NCBI GenBank assembly: GCA_964457945.1
Contig: CAYWFX010000029.1
Coordinates: 1-46,885 of the forward strand
Length of the DNA stretch: 46,885 nt
Direction: 5' to 3'
DNA from: PHAA01 sp964457945
GTDB lineage: Bacteria; Bacillota; Syntrophomonadia; Syntrophomonadales; Syntrophomonadaceae
Shown: positions 15,745-24,625 of the stretch, piece by piece
Layout of the letters: every line of letters starts with the position of its first letter
Position numbering within the stretch: position 1 is the first letter of the stretch
Position numbers and translations under genes: made by a program
Notes under the pieces: generated by a model
Databases searched by the model: none
What the model was told of the DNA's origin: nothing
What the model saw: only the letters and a program-made list of their open reading frames with translations

Positions 15745-16893
15745 ATGGATTTTGCATTAACTGATGAATCTTTAATGATGAGAGATATGTTTAGAAAGTT
15801 TGCCAAGAATGAATGTGAACCCATTGCGGCTGAAATAGATAAGACCCACCAATTTCCCATGGAGAACTTTAAGAAGATGGCCAGTCTAGGATTAACTGGC
15901 CTACCTATTCCCGAGGAGTGGGGTGGAGCTGGAGCCAGTTATCTGGATTTTGCCATGTTTGTAGAGGAACTGGCCAAGTGCTGTGCTTCTACCGCAGTTA
16001 TAATGAGCGTGCATACCGGTTTAGGATGCATGAGTACCTACCTGTATGGCGGTGAAAAAGTAAAACAAAAATATCTAAAAGCATTAGCCACCGGAGAAAT
16101 TGTTGGAGCTTACGCTTTAACTGAGCCCAATTCAGGTTCGGATGCCGCTTCCATTAAGTGCAAAGCTGAAGACAAGGGTGACCATTTCATAATTAACGGC
16201 AGTAAAATATTTATTACCAATGGGGGTATAGCCACCACCTATTGCACTTTTGTCAAGAGCGACCCCACTCAGGGTTCCGGTAAAGGGATTACCTGCCTGC
16301 AAATTGAGAAAGACACGCCCGGTTTCACTATGAGCAAACCGGTTCAAAAGATGGGTATGAATGGTTCCCCTACGGTAGAGCTGTATTTCGAGAACGTAAA
16401 GGTACCTAAAGAAAATATGCTGGGCGAACAAAACAATGGCTTCCAGGTAGCTATGGGCCTTTTAGCCGGTGGCCGGATTACCATTGGTGCACAGGGTCTG
16501 GGCATAGGCGAGGGAGCCCTGGAATATACCACCCAGTATATTAAGGAAAGACAACAATTTGGAAAACCGCTGGCTGCCAATCAAGGGGTTCAGTTTATGG
16601 TGGCGGATATGGCTACCGCTCTAGATGCAGCTCAGTTGCTAATTTATAGGGCAGCATGGCTGAAAGACAACGGTCTGCCCCATAATAAGGAAGCATCTAT
16701 GGCCAAGAAGTTTGCCACTGATACCAGCATGGAAGTCTGCACGAACTGCGTGCAGTTGATGGGTGGCTACGGCTACTGCAGTGAGTTTCCAGTGGAGAGA
16801 ATGATGAGGGACGTTAAGATTACCCAGATTTATGAAGGCTCTAACCAAATTCAGAGAATGATAATTGGCCGCGAAGTTATTGGTAAATGGTAA
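15745..16893 (+). CDS. bcd: Short-chain (butyryl-CoA) dehydrogenase
   Basis: This FAD enzyme oxidises butyryl-CoA to crotonyl-CoA, the energetically hardest step of syntrophic butyrate oxidation, and gives electrons to ETF. The 382 residues have the classic signatures YALTEPNSGSDAAS (about 135), MGMNGSPT with the ligand loop, and QLMGGYGYCSEFPVER. The catalytic Glu is in IYEGSNQIQ near residue 365. I place the start at ATG 15745 with AGGAG 9 bases upstream; a TTG 9 bases earlier is too near that site. Short-chain specificity is inferred from the company of hbd and crt. No etfAB genes lie beside it, unlike many clostridial bcd operons. Confidence 0.94.
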   Translation: MDFALTDESLMMRDMFRKFAKNECEPIAAEIDKTHQFPMENFKKMASLGLTGLPIPEEWGGAGASYLDFAMFVEELAKCCASTAVIMSVHTGLGCMSTYLYGGEKVKQKYLKALATGEIVGAYALTEPNSGSDAASIKCKAEDKGDHFIINGSKIFITNGGIATTYCTFVKSDPTQGSGKGITCLQIEKDTPGFTMSKPVQKMGMNGSPTVELYFENVKVPKENMLGEQNNGFQVAMGLLAGGRITIGAQGLGIGEGALEYTTQYIKERQQFGKPLAANQGVQFMVADMATALDAAQLLIYRAAWLKDNGLPHNKEASMAKKFATDTSMEVCTNCVQLMGGYGYCSEFPVERMMRDVKITQIYEGSNQIQRMIIGREVIGKW

Positions 16894-17003
16894 TAATAAT
16901 TCTACTTTTCCGTACCGGTTAATGGTAAAATAGTCAACATCTGTGCTCAAACATTGGATAAGTGCTTGGTAACAAGCTTATGAAAAGAAGGAGGTATGAA
17001 TAT

Positions 17004-17978
17004 ATGGGCAGACCCCAAAAAGTAAGTTTAGCAGAAGCCATCAGCCTTATTAACGACGGCGACATGCTGACATTTAGCGGGTTTACCATCTGGCGTCGTC
17101 CCATGGCGGCCATCATGGAGCTAATCCGGCAGGGCAAGAAGAACCTGCATTTAGTAGAGGTCAACGGCGGAACTCACGACGACATGCTGATAGGGGCCGG
17201 CTGTGTAAAAATATGGGAATCATGCTGGAGCGGTCACGAATTATTTGGCAAAATAGCTGGAAACCTAGCCCGTAAACTAGAAGCGGGGGAAATTATCTGT
17301 GAGGATTATAGCCATGTACAGATGCTTTATCGTTTGGTGGCTGGTTCTCAGGGGATACCCTTTATGCCAACTTTTGCTGCGCTAGGGTCAGATATTTTAA
17401 ACCCGGAATACGATATGCTGGGTAAAGCTGGTCTCAGGGATGGTTCCAATCCTAAAATACCTGCCAAAAAATATGAAATGTATACCGAAAACTTTACCGG
17501 GTCTGAGGTGGCTCTGATTCCGGCCGCCCAACCAGACTGGTGCATTGCCCATGTCCAAATGGTGGGCTCTGAAGGGACGGTAAGAGTCCTGGGCCAGAAG
17601 TATGCTGATGAAGAAGCCATGAAAGCAGCCGATAAGTTAATAGTAATTGCCGAGCAGATCGTTCCCGAAGAGTTTATCCGCCGTGAACCGGAGCGTAACC
17701 TGATTCCTCCGCATCTTGTGGATTATGTGGTTGAGCTTCCCTGGGCAGGACATCCCACCGGATGCTATGGCGCCTATGAAGCTGACGGGGCATTCATAAA
17801 AGATTTCTTCGCCAAGACTCGTACCCAGGAAGGTTTTGATGCCTGGGCCGAGGAGTGGATATTTGGGGTTAAAGATCATGAAGAATATTTAAATAAACTC
17901 GGTGTAAGCCGACTGGAAACCCTGAGAGCAAGTGCCGCACTTGGTTATTCTCAAAAAGTGAAAAGGGGGTCGAGATAA
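17004..17978 (+). CDS. CoA transferase family I, subunit A (glutaconate CoA-transferase-like)
   Basis: This is the alpha subunit of a two-chain CoA transferase that moves CoA between carboxylic acids, for example from acetyl-CoA to butyrate for substrate activation. At 324 aa it fits the GctA type better than the shorter ScoA/CtfA/AtoD type. Early motifs are LINDGDMLTFSGFT and VEVNGGTHDDMLIGAG. The ATG at 17004 has AAGGAGG 9 bases upstream; the longer frame from 16962 lacks a site. Its stop overlaps the start of subunit B by one base (TAATG). Position after bcd suggests that it activates butyrate or a related acid, but substrate identity is inference. Confidence 0.88.
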   Translation: MGRPQKVSLAEAISLINDGDMLTFSGFTIWRRPMAAIMELIRQGKKNLHLVEVNGGTHDDMLIGAGCVKIWESCWSGHELFGKIAGNLARKLEAGEIICEDYSHVQMLYRLVAGSQGIPFMPTFAALGSDILNPEYDMLGKAGLRDGSNPKIPAKKYEMYTENFTGSEVALIPAAQPDWCIAHVQMVGSEGTVRVLGQKYADEEAMKAADKLIVIAEQIVPEEFIRREPERNLIPPHLVDYVVELPWAGHPTGCYGAYEADGAFIKDFFAKTRTQEGFDAWAEEWIFGVKDHEEYLNKLGVSRLETLRASAALGYSQKVKRGSR

Positions 17979-18784
17979 TGGCAAGTAATGATTATGCCAA
18001 AATCGGCGAATTCAAACCTATCGACCTTCTGGCTGTATCGGCTGCCAGGGAGGTAACTGATGGAGAGGTAGTATTTGCGGGCACCGGACTGCCTATGCTG
18101 GCTATTATGCTAGCCCAAAAAACCAATGCTCCCAATGCGGTGTGCATATACGAAGCTGGCAGTGTAGATGGCCGCCCTATTGACTTACCTGTTTCCGTTG
18201 GAGATGCGCGCTGTCATTATCAGGCTTCCCTCGCCAACGGCTTGTGGGATGTTTTCGGCCAGCTGCAAAGGGGCGGAGTGGATATGGCATTTCTGGGCGG
18301 AGCTGAAATTGACCAGTACGGCAGCGTCAATACCACCGCTATGGGTGGCTATTCCCCCATCGGCAAACGTCTAACCGGCAGCGGCGGCAACGCGGATATA
18401 AATGCTCTGGCGAAGAGAACCGTTTTCATAATGATCCAGGAGAAGCGGCGCTGGGTAGAACGCTGCAGCTACATCACTTCACCGGGCTGGAGAATTCCTA
18501 AATGGCCCAGCGGTGAATTCGTCCATAAAAAAGAGGTATATAATAAAGCTTTTCGCGGAGGTCCCTGGGCCGTAATCTCCAATATGGGTGTATTCCATTT
18601 CGACGATGATGGAGTAATCTACCTGGATACAGTGCACCCCGGCTTTACTCCCGAACAAGTCCAGGACAACTGTATGTTCAAACTGAATATATCCCGGGTT
18701 AGCGGTGAAACCAAGCCCCCTACCTATAACGATTTAGATCTGCTGTACAATACGGTTGATCCTGAGGGAATTTTCTTGCCTTAA
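17978..18784 (+). CDS. CoA transferase family I, subunit B
   Basis: This is the beta subunit of the CoA transferase and carries the glutamate that forms the acyl-glutamyl and CoA-thioester intermediates. The candidate is Glu59 in CIYEAGSVDGRP, at nearly the same place as Glu54 of glutaconate CoA-transferase. Other motifs are VVFAGTGLPMLA at the start and FLGGAEIDQYGSVNTT near residue 105. It is translationally coupled to subunit A and followed about 115 bp later by a terminator, so it ends the operon. Confidence 0.88.
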   Translation: MASNDYAKIGEFKPIDLLAVSAAREVTDGEVVFAGTGLPMLAIMLAQKTNAPNAVCIYEAGSVDGRPIDLPVSVGDARCHYQASLANGLWDVFGQLQRGGVDMAFLGGAEIDQYGSVNTTAMGGYSPIGKRLTGSGGNADINALAKRTVFIMIQEKRRWVERCSYITSPGWRIPKWPSGEFVHKKEVYNKAFRGGPWAVISNMGVFHFDDDGVIYLDTVHPGFTPEQVQDNCMFKLNISRVSGETKPPTYNDLDLLYNTVDPEGIFLP

Positions 18785-18899
18785 GAAGGAGCCTCAGTTA
18801 TAAATTGCAAGTATGTAGTGAGTTACAAGATGTCTCAAGTTTGCTATGCACCAGTATGAGAGTATGACAGTATGCACCATTGGGACACCTCCAATTTTA
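18785..18899 (+). other. Gene-free stretch with a short direct repeat
   Basis: No coding region is seen between the CoA transferase and its terminator. TATGCACCA occurs twice, at 18845-18853 and 18871-18879, with AGTATGA repeats between them. I assign no function. Confidence 0.3.
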
Positions 18900-18929
18900 C
18901 CTGGCACTCTTAGGAGTGCCAGGCCTTTT
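18900..18929 (+). terminator. Intrinsic terminator of the beta-oxidation operon
   Basis: CCTGGCACTC (18900-18909) pairs perfectly with GAGTGCCAGG (18914-18923), with a 4-base loop, followed by CCTTTT. The GC-rich 10 bp stem marks the operon end. The next roughly 150 bp up to 19084 hold no gene. Confidence 0.88.
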
Positions 18930-19084
18930 AAAAGCTGCAGGTCTATGTTCTAATGAATTTGTAAATAGTATGTATTAACATTTTATAACAGCCTTAAGAC
19001 CTGCCATGGTTTTGGGGTTGTTTTGTTTTATAGCTCACATATAATTGATGGTAAGGGTATTGGTATTTTGGAAGGAGGGGTAGT

Positions 19085-20266
19085 ATGAGTCTGCCATTAG
19101 AGGGTATTAAGGTATTAGATTTGTCAAGATATCTTCCCGGTCCCTTTTGTACTCAGATCCTGGCTGATTTCGGGGCAGAGGTTATTAAGGTCGAAGATCC
19201 TAAAGGGGGCGATTTAGGACGTTATTTAACTCCGCTTATAGAGGACGAAAGCGCCCGGTTCTATACTGTGAACCGCAATAAAAAATCTATTACGCTAGAT
19301 CTCAAAAAGGAGGAAGGCAAGGCTATTTTTCGGAAACTAGCAGCTTCGAGTGATGTGGTGGTAGATCAGTTCCGTCCTGGTGTCATGAAGAAAATGGGAC
19401 TGGATTATGAAAGTCTTAAGACCATAAATGAAGGTATTATATATTGTGCTATAACCGGCTATGGACTGACCGGGCCGTTGCGCGACGTTGCCGGCCATGA
19501 CTTGAACTACCTGAACCTGTCAGGGGTAACGGAACTGACTGGAACCTATCAGGGTATGCCAGCTATGTCAGGGGTTCAGATTGCGGACATAGCTGGTGGG
19601 ACTCTTTATTCTGTAATTGCTATTCTTTTGGCTCTGGCCAGCCGCGAGAAGACAGGAAAAGGACAGCTCTGTGACATAGCTATGATGGATGCTTCCATCA
19701 GTTTACTGGCTTATACCTTGGGAGAATGGGCGGGCTGGGGCAGACTGCCGGAAAGGGGCAACGATGTTCTGACTGGTGGCTATGCCTGCTACAATGTTTA
19801 TAAGACTAAAGATGAACGTTATGTAAGCCTGGGCGCGGTAGAGGATAAGTTCTGGGCCGAGTTCTGTGTGAAGATTGGGCGGCCTGAGTATATAAAACTC
19901 CAGTGGAATACGCTTCTGCAACAGGATATACAAAGTGATGTCAGAGCAATCATGCTGGGAAAAACTAGAGATGAATGGGTAGAGTTCTTTGCCAGCAGTG
20001 ACATCTGCTTTACCGCAGTTCTGACCCTGGAAGAAATGTGTTCTCATCCCCAGGTCTTAGCCAGGGACATGATATTGATGCTGACCAACGTAAAAGGATC
20101 CGGCAAGGATGTAGCATTGACAGGTGTTCCGATCAAATTATCTGGTACTCCCGGGGAGGCTAAATTAACCTTCCCCAAACTAGGTGAGCATACTGATCAA
20201 TTGTTAAGTGAAGCGGGTTATTCAAAAATACAAATAGAAGTATTCAAGCAGCAAGGAATTGTGTAA
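19085..20266 (+). CDS. Family III CoA transferase (CaiB/BaiF family)
   Basis: Family III transferases move CoA between acids via an aspartyl-CoA anhydride; the family also includes alpha-methylacyl-CoA racemase. At 393 aa it starts with the typical PLEGIKVLDLSRYLPGPFC, then GAEVIKVEDP and FRPGVMKKMGLDY. The catalytic Asp is in GHDLNYL near residue 140. The GHDLNYLNLSG form is common in racemase-like and short-chain members, so either reaction is possible. A strong GGAGGGG site precedes the ATG. It stands alone between a terminator and a decayed region and may be a separate transcription unit for a branched or hydroxylated acyl-CoA. Confidence 0.87.
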   Translation: MSLPLEGIKVLDLSRYLPGPFCTQILADFGAEVIKVEDPKGGDLGRYLTPLIEDESARFYTVNRNKKSITLDLKKEEGKAIFRKLAASSDVVVDQFRPGVMKKMGLDYESLKTINEGIIYCAITGYGLTGPLRDVAGHDLNYLNLSGVTELTGTYQGMPAMSGVQIADIAGGTLYSVIAILLALASREKTGKGQLCDIAMMDASISLLAYTLGEWAGWGRLPERGNDVLTGGYACYNVYKTKDERYVSLGAVEDKFWAEFCVKIGRPEYIKLQWNTLLQQDIQSDVRAIMLGKTRDEWVEFFASSDICFTAVLTLEEMCSHPQVLARDMILMLTNVKGSGKDVALTGVPIKLSGTPGEAKLTFPKLGEHTDQLLSEAGYSKIQIEVFKQQGIV

Positions 20267-20335
20267 GACTATCTGATTAATTTCCGTTGGTAGATATATT
20301 CCTAGCTCAAGTTCTTGGAACATGTTTAATACATT

Positions 20336-20400
20336 AGGAGGATTATATAGTTGCCGGAGGAGTTCGAAAGCTCTTTTAGATGCTTTCGAACTAAATCCGG
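20336..20400 (+). other. Orphan gene start with hairpin (possible gene remnant)
   Basis: A perfect AGGAGG (20336-20341) sits 9 bases before a TTG, but the frame from it soon meets a strong inverted repeat: AGTTCGAAAGC (20361-20371) with GCTTTCGAACT (20382-20392), flanked by CCGGA and TCCGG. It then runs 108 codons, mostly antisense to the hotdog gene. I read it as the surviving start of a lost gene or as a terminator-like structure after the CoA transferase, not as a real protein. Confidence 0.35.
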
Positions 20401-20466
20401 CGATGCTAATATACCTAAGACCGTGAATAACCTTAGCAGAAACTGTTTTGTGAAATATCTTTTTGC

Positions 20467-20937
20467 CTATTCTTCTACTCGCCAGTGTTGCACTTCATTT
20501 TTCCAGCCCCATTTATCGAAAAATTTCTGGGGAGGACGAGCCACGGTAGCTTCACACTTAGCCGTAAGTGTGCCATCAGCTAGATGTATTTCTCCGGCTA
20601 CATGTGCAAAGCGGCTATTTCGCTTAATGATCCAGCCAATAACACGCAAGGGCTGTCCGGTGGGAGTTGGTTGGTGATATTTTATTTCCAAACGGGTAGT
20701 GATGAAGAGTTCATCTGTTTTTCCGTTCAACATTAGAGCCCGCCCTGAGGTTTCATCCAGTAGAGCGGCAACAATACCCCCGTGTACAACGCCCGGATAA
20801 CTATTGAATTCATCCGGAACGATTAACTCCGACCATACCTGCTGAGCCTCCGAGTCATTGTACCAGTTCATTTTCAGGCCTATATTATTCTGACGACCAC
20901 AAAGAAAACAGCATCGTGAAGTTGGCTGTTTATTCAT
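20467..20937 (-). CDS. Hotdog-fold thioesterase, PaaI/4HBT-like
   Basis: The 156-residue protein has the PaaI-type signature GVVHGGIVAALLDETSG near residue 50, where the Asp/Glu pair and the HGG turn form the thioesterase active site. Such enzymes hydrolyse acyl-CoA or aryl-CoA and often rescue CoA from dead-end esters. The N-terminus has a CFLCG pair of cysteines of unknown use. AAGGAG precedes the ATG. It is transcribed against its neighbours. Proximity to CoA transferases and beta-oxidation genes suggests CoA recycling, which is inference. Confidence 0.8.
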   Translation of the reverse strand: MNKQPTSRCCFLCGRQNNIGLKMNWYNDSEAQQVWSELIVPDEFNSYPGVVHGGIVAALLDETSGRALMLNGKTDELFITTRLEIKYHQPTPTGQPLRVIGWIIKRNSRFAHVAGEIHLADGTLTAKCEATVARPPQKFFDKWGWKNEVQHWRVEE

Positions 20938-21186
20938 ATTTAAAACTCCTTCCCAATATCCTGTTTATTTTATATTAAGTCTGGTAATATCATGAAAGTC
21001 TCATAATAAGCCCTTTGCATATTGCTAGGCTAGTCTAGATAAAATGATTGTATCATTTTGCAATCTGCAACCCAAGCATTTTGAAGGTTATTGTTGTCAT
21101 TATTAATAATAAGAGCTTCTGTAACCAGCAGGAATTCAGGCTGGTTATCTCGAATTGTTTCAAGAACTTGACTTAGGAGGGTGCCT

Positions 21187-22041
21187 ATGACCGTGAAAAT
21201 AGTCAGTGATAGTACTTCATATATCGATGCATCGGTTCAACGGGAATTAGATATTACGATAATTCCCCTTAGTGTTAGTTTTCCCGACGAATCTTTCAAA
21301 GAGACTGAAGTAGACTATGATTATTTCTATAGCAAAATTGAAAGGGAAGGCATAATTCCTACCTCATCACAGCCGGCTCAGGCGGAGATTCAAGAAGTAT
21401 TTACTAATATTGTTGCTAAGGGAGATGCGGTACTGGCCATTTTTTTATCCTCGGATATGAGTGGAACCTATCATTCTGCCTTGATTGCCAAAGATATGAT
21501 CATGCAAGAATATCCTACTGCCAGGATAGAGGTAATAGATTCTCGTACCAATTGCTTGGCTATGGGTTTAACAGTAATGGAAGCCGCTCAAGCAGCCCAG
21601 GCAGGAAAATCACTGGAAGAGGCAGCCGAGGCAGCCAGGCAAACGATGAAACGGGTGAAATTCTATTTTGTCCCCGCAGGTCTTGAATATCTAAAGAAAG
21701 GAGGACGAATAGGAGGAGCTGCAGCACTTTTGGGTTCTATCTTGAATTTAAAACCTATTCTGTTTGTGGAAAATGGCAAGACAGCAATGTTAGAGAGAGC
21801 ACGAGGATCGCGCGCCGCTATTGAGCGCTTATTGAACCTGCTTGAAAATGATTCTAAGTGTTACGGGCTTAAGCATGTTATGGTACATCATATAAGCTGT
21901 CCTGACCAAGCTGCAGAATTGGCCCAAACTATCAACAAACGATATGGTCTGGAGGTTTCGATACTTCCTATAGGACCGGTCATTGGACTGCACGTTGGCC
22001 CGGGAACCCTTTCCATTATCTATTGTACTGAAAATTACTAA
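21187..22041 (+). CDS. DegV family fatty-acid-binding protein
   Basis: DegV/FakB proteins bind a single fatty acid and, in many Firmicutes, present it to fatty acid kinase FakA for phosphorylation. The 284 residues show IVSDSTSYI at the start, the TSQPAQAEI-like segment (PTSSQPAQAEIQEVF), FLSSDMSGTYHSA and DSRTNCLAMG, then LEYLKKGGRIGG in the C-terminal domain. All are typical. AGGAGG directly abuts a GTG at 21181, so ATG 21187 is the better start. No fakA is in the window. The 249 bp upstream hold no gene. Confidence 0.92.
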   Translation: MTVKIVSDSTSYIDASVQRELDITIIPLSVSFPDESFKETEVDYDYFYSKIEREGIIPTSSQPAQAEIQEVFTNIVAKGDAVLAIFLSSDMSGTYHSALIAKDMIMQEYPTARIEVIDSRTNCLAMGLTVMEAAQAAQAGKSLEEAAEAARQTMKRVKFYFVPAGLEYLKKGGRIGGAAALLGSILNLKPILFVENGKTAMLERARGSRAAIERLLNLLENDSKCYGLKHVMVHHISCPDQAAELAQTINKRYGLEVSILPIGPVIGLHVGPGTLSIIYCTENY

Positions 22042-22131
22042 GAAGTTACGGAACTAATTGTTCCTGAGCCCTAGGATGAATGGTATAATAATATTGTTGT
22101 AAATGACTCAATTAAAAGGGGAGGTATTATT

Positions 22132-22689
22132 GTGAAGAAAGCATGGATTATTGTCCTTGCAGTTATTGTTCTGCTCGGGTTTTCACTCATGGGCAGCTAC
22201 AACAGTCTGGTTAGCCTTAATGAATCCGTTAGTGGTAAATGGAGTCAGGTGGATGTTCAACTGCAACGCCGGGCCGATCTTATACCCAATCTAGTATCAA
22301 CGGTCCAAGGCTATGCTGCTCAGGAAAAAGAGATTCTCAAAAACATTGCCGATGCGCGTAGTAAACTAGTAGGAGCACAAGGGGTTGCCAACAAGGCAGC
22401 AGCTAATGAGGAGCTTTCCTCAACTCTTTCTCGTTTGTTAGTGGTGGTAGAGAACTATCCCAACCTCAAATCAGATGCAAACTTTCGCCAGCTTCAGGAT
22501 GAGTTAGCTGGAACTGAAAATCGCATAGCGGTGTCGCGTAAAGATTACAATGATTCGGTTCAGATTTACAACGCCAAAATCAAGACTTTCCCCAATGCTA
22601 TGTTCGCGGGCATGTTAGGATTTTCACCTCGTGAATACTTCCAGGCAGATGCAGCAGCGAAAGCGGTTCCTAAAGTTGAGTTCAAATAG
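22132..22689 (+). CDS. lemA: LemA family membrane protein
   Basis: LemA proteins have one N-terminal membrane helix and an elongated helical domain outside the membrane. Here residues 4-22 are hydrophobic, followed by YNSLVSLNESVSGKWSQVDVQLQRRADLIPNLV, the family core, and ENYPNLKSD and FPNAMFAGMLGF near the end. The 185-residue length is normal. The GTG start has AAGGGGAGG upstream. It is followed 17 bp later by a TPM-domain gene, a pairing seen in many bacteria. The function is not established; a role in envelope or membrane-protein turnover is suggested by that partner. Confidence 0.95.
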   Translation: MKKAWIIVLAVIVLLGFSLMGSYNSLVSLNESVSGKWSQVDVQLQRRADLIPNLVSTVQGYAAQEKEILKNIADARSKLVGAQGVANKAAANEELSSTLSRLLVVVENYPNLKSDANFRQLQDELAGTENRIAVSRKDYNDSVQIYNAKIKTFPNAMFAGMLGFSPREYFQADAAAKAVPKVEFK

Positions 22690-22706
22690 TAGAGGAGCTA
22701 TACAGC

Positions 22707-23537
22707 ATGGATAATTATTTGTCCTGCCATATAACAGAAACCAGGCCCGAAAACAGTTGGCGGTGGGAAATTGGCTCAATAGTTGGCTGGCTAACTACAC
22801 TGGTTTTACTACTATTGTTTGTGTTTCCTTTCCCAACTATAGCGGCAGTTACTATCCCGGACCCCGAACCCGGACTTTATGTACTCGATCAGGCTGGGGT
22901 AATGAGCAACGAAACTAAAAACATGATTATTAATACCAGCCAGGAACTGGCCCGCCAGACCAAGGCTCAAGTTGCAGTTGTTACCCTGAAAACCATTGAC
23001 GAACAGCCTATTGCTGACGTAGCCCTGGGTATAGGACGTAAATGGCAGTTAGGTGATAAGCAACTGAACAACGGGGTAGTAATCCTGGTAGTTCCTACGG
23101 AGAAGAAAGTTCGTATAGAAGTAGGTTATGGCTTGGAAGGAGCCCTCCCTGATGGCAAGATCGGACGTCTAGAAGATGAGTATATGCTGCCTGCTTTCAA
23201 GCAGGGTAATTATGACCTGGGTTTAGCGAACGGTTATAAAGCGGTAGTTACCGAGGTCGCCAAGGAATATGGAGTTAGTATAGGTATCCAGCAGGGAGGC
23301 AAAACAGTACCCGTAGAAGCTCCAGCCAAAAAGAAAGTTCCTACCTGGCTTACCATCCTGGGGGTTATTGGGATTATAATTCTAATATGGCTGGATAATC
23401 GCTTTCTTAATGGCTTCTTCTTTGGTATGTTACTGGGCATGCTCTTGCGTGGAGGCGGCGGAAGAGGCGGCGGTGGAGACGGAGATTCCGGTGGAGGAGG
23501 ATCCTTCGGCGGAGGTGGAAGCGACCGGAACTGGTAA
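22707..23537 (+). CDS. TPM-domain (YgcG-like) membrane protein
   Basis: Order of parts: an unusual polar N-terminus of about 25 residues, a hydrophobic segment (about 27-48), the TPM domain (about 50-195; YVLDQAGVMSNETK, VGYGLEGALPDGKIGR), a second membrane segment (about 212-245), and a tail of almost pure glycine with a few Arg, Asp and Ser, ending SFGGGGSDRNW. This layout is standard for the YgcG group, which travels with lemA. Some TPM domains were reported as phosphatases or photosystem repair factors, but the role of bacterial YgcG proteins is not settled. It ends 10 bp from a convergent gene. Confidence 0.9.
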   Translation: MDNYLSCHITETRPENSWRWEIGSIVGWLTTLVLLLLFVFPFPTIAAVTIPDPEPGLYVLDQAGVMSNETKNMIINTSQELARQTKAQVAVVTLKTIDEQPIADVALGIGRKWQLGDKQLNNGVVILVVPTEKKVRIEVGYGLEGALPDGKIGRLEDEYMLPAFKQGNYDLGLANGYKAVVTEVAKEYGVSIGIQQGGKTVPVEAPAKKKVPTWLTILGVIGIIILIWLDNRFLNGFFFGMLLGMLLRGGGGRGGGGDGDSGGGGSFGGGGSDRNW

Positions 23538-23547
23538 AACCCATAAA

Positions 23548-24417
23548 TTAGGGATATGTAATTATAGGGTAATCAGATAGCTTAACGAATCTGAAGCCGT
23601 TTTTCTCTATAATAGGAATAGCATCCATGATGCCTTCGGCAGTTTCCCCTTCGGGATGATTAAAATGAAAGATTACAATAGACCCTGCTCGGGCACCGAG
23701 CAGGGCTTTTTTTACCTGGTCTCGGTTATAAGTGGCTCCGGCATCGCCCAGAACACTATAGCCTACAGTTGTATAGCCTAAATCACGAGCAAGTGCTACC
23801 GCGGCCTCGTCATAGTAGTTAGTCCCCGAGCGATAGAAGCGAGGCTCACGACCGGTTAGCGACTTTAATTTCTTCCCATTACCTTCGATTTCCTGCATAA
23901 GTTCTGCTATGCTACCGGTTCCCTTAATTCCATAAGCGCTCTTACCGTTGACGGAGCAGGGAAGATGGTTTAATCCATGATTGCCAATCTCGAAAAGCTT
24001 ATTATGAGCGAGCTTAAGAAATATGTCTGGGTTGGCGTCAATCCATTTGCCGGAAATAAACAAAGTGGCTGGTATCTGCATTTTTTCCAGGTAATCAATC
24101 AGCTGGGCATCATATCCATTAGAACGTGCCGAGCCTCCACAGGCATCGAAGGTTAGAGCTAGTACTTTTTCCGCAGAATCAAGGCTATGCGCTATCCCGC
24201 TCACCTTTTCACCCCACTGCTGAGGCTGTGCATTAGCATATTTTATCAGAATCTGTTCGTTTAGATTAGGTTGGACTTGCTCAGGTGCCTGTTTTAGATC
24301 GATAACCTGAGGTGGTTCAGAGCTAACCGGTTTTATTTCAGACTGGCAGCCTGTTATCCCAAGTCCAAATATAAATATCATAACTATAGTGTAGAATAAG
24401 CATTTCTGCTTCATCAT
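23548..24417 (-). CDS. Lipoprotein polysaccharide deacetylase (NodB domain)
   Basis: The N-terminus is a lipoprotein signal with lipobox GITGC at about residues 20-24, so the protein should be anchored outside the membrane. The NodB-type domain starts near residue 75. Its first motif reads LTFDACGG rather than TFDDG, keeping the first Asp (the usual catalytic base) but not the second (a metal ligand). The metal-binding pair HGLNH and the later YRSGTNYY and IVIFHFNH motifs are present. Likely substrates are peptidoglycan or exopolysaccharide N-acetyl groups. The length is 289 aa. GAGGAG precedes the ATG. TFDAC variants do occur in this superfamily, so activity is plausible but unproven. Confidence 0.87.
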   Translation of the reverse strand: MMKQKCLFYTIVMIFIFGLGITGCQSEIKPVSSEPPQVIDLKQAPEQVQPNLNEQILIKYANAQPQQWGEKVSGIAHSLDSAEKVLALTFDACGGSARSNGYDAQLIDYLEKMQIPATLFISGKWIDANPDIFLKLAHNKLFEIGNHGLNHLPCSVNGKSAYGIKGTGSIAELMQEIEGNGKKLKSLTGREPRFYRSGTNYYDEAAVALARDLGYTTVGYSVLGDAGATYNRDQVKKALLGARAGSIVIFHFNHPEGETAEGIMDAIPIIEKNGFRFVKLSDYPIITYP

Positions 24418-24625
24418 TATCTCCTCATTATGGAATTATGCATACGCGTATTATACAACATAAATAAGATGAGCGACTCATGTTTAGAAGGATTTTATAG
24501 ATTCGTATTGAATATTCTACATACCGGATAGGGAGGTACTAATTGCAGGGTTAATTTGGACAGAATAGGTTCGCCTTCGGGTGAATAGTTGAGCTATAAT
24601 GAAGAAAAGATAGGGAGTGAGGTCT

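Noticed and set aside
18845..18879. TATGCACCA direct repeats as a CRISPR-like or iteron array
   Set aside because: Only two short copies, no regular spacers and no partner genes.
19010..19030. Sigma-54-like TGGTTTTGGGGTTGTT upstream of the family III CoA transferase
   Set aside because: The -24 part lacks CA and the -12 part has GT in place of GC; no activator gene or enhancer dyad adjoins it.
22050..22066. GGAAC-TAATT-GTTCC hairpin after the DegV gene as a terminator
   Set aside because: The 5 bp stem is short and no T run follows.
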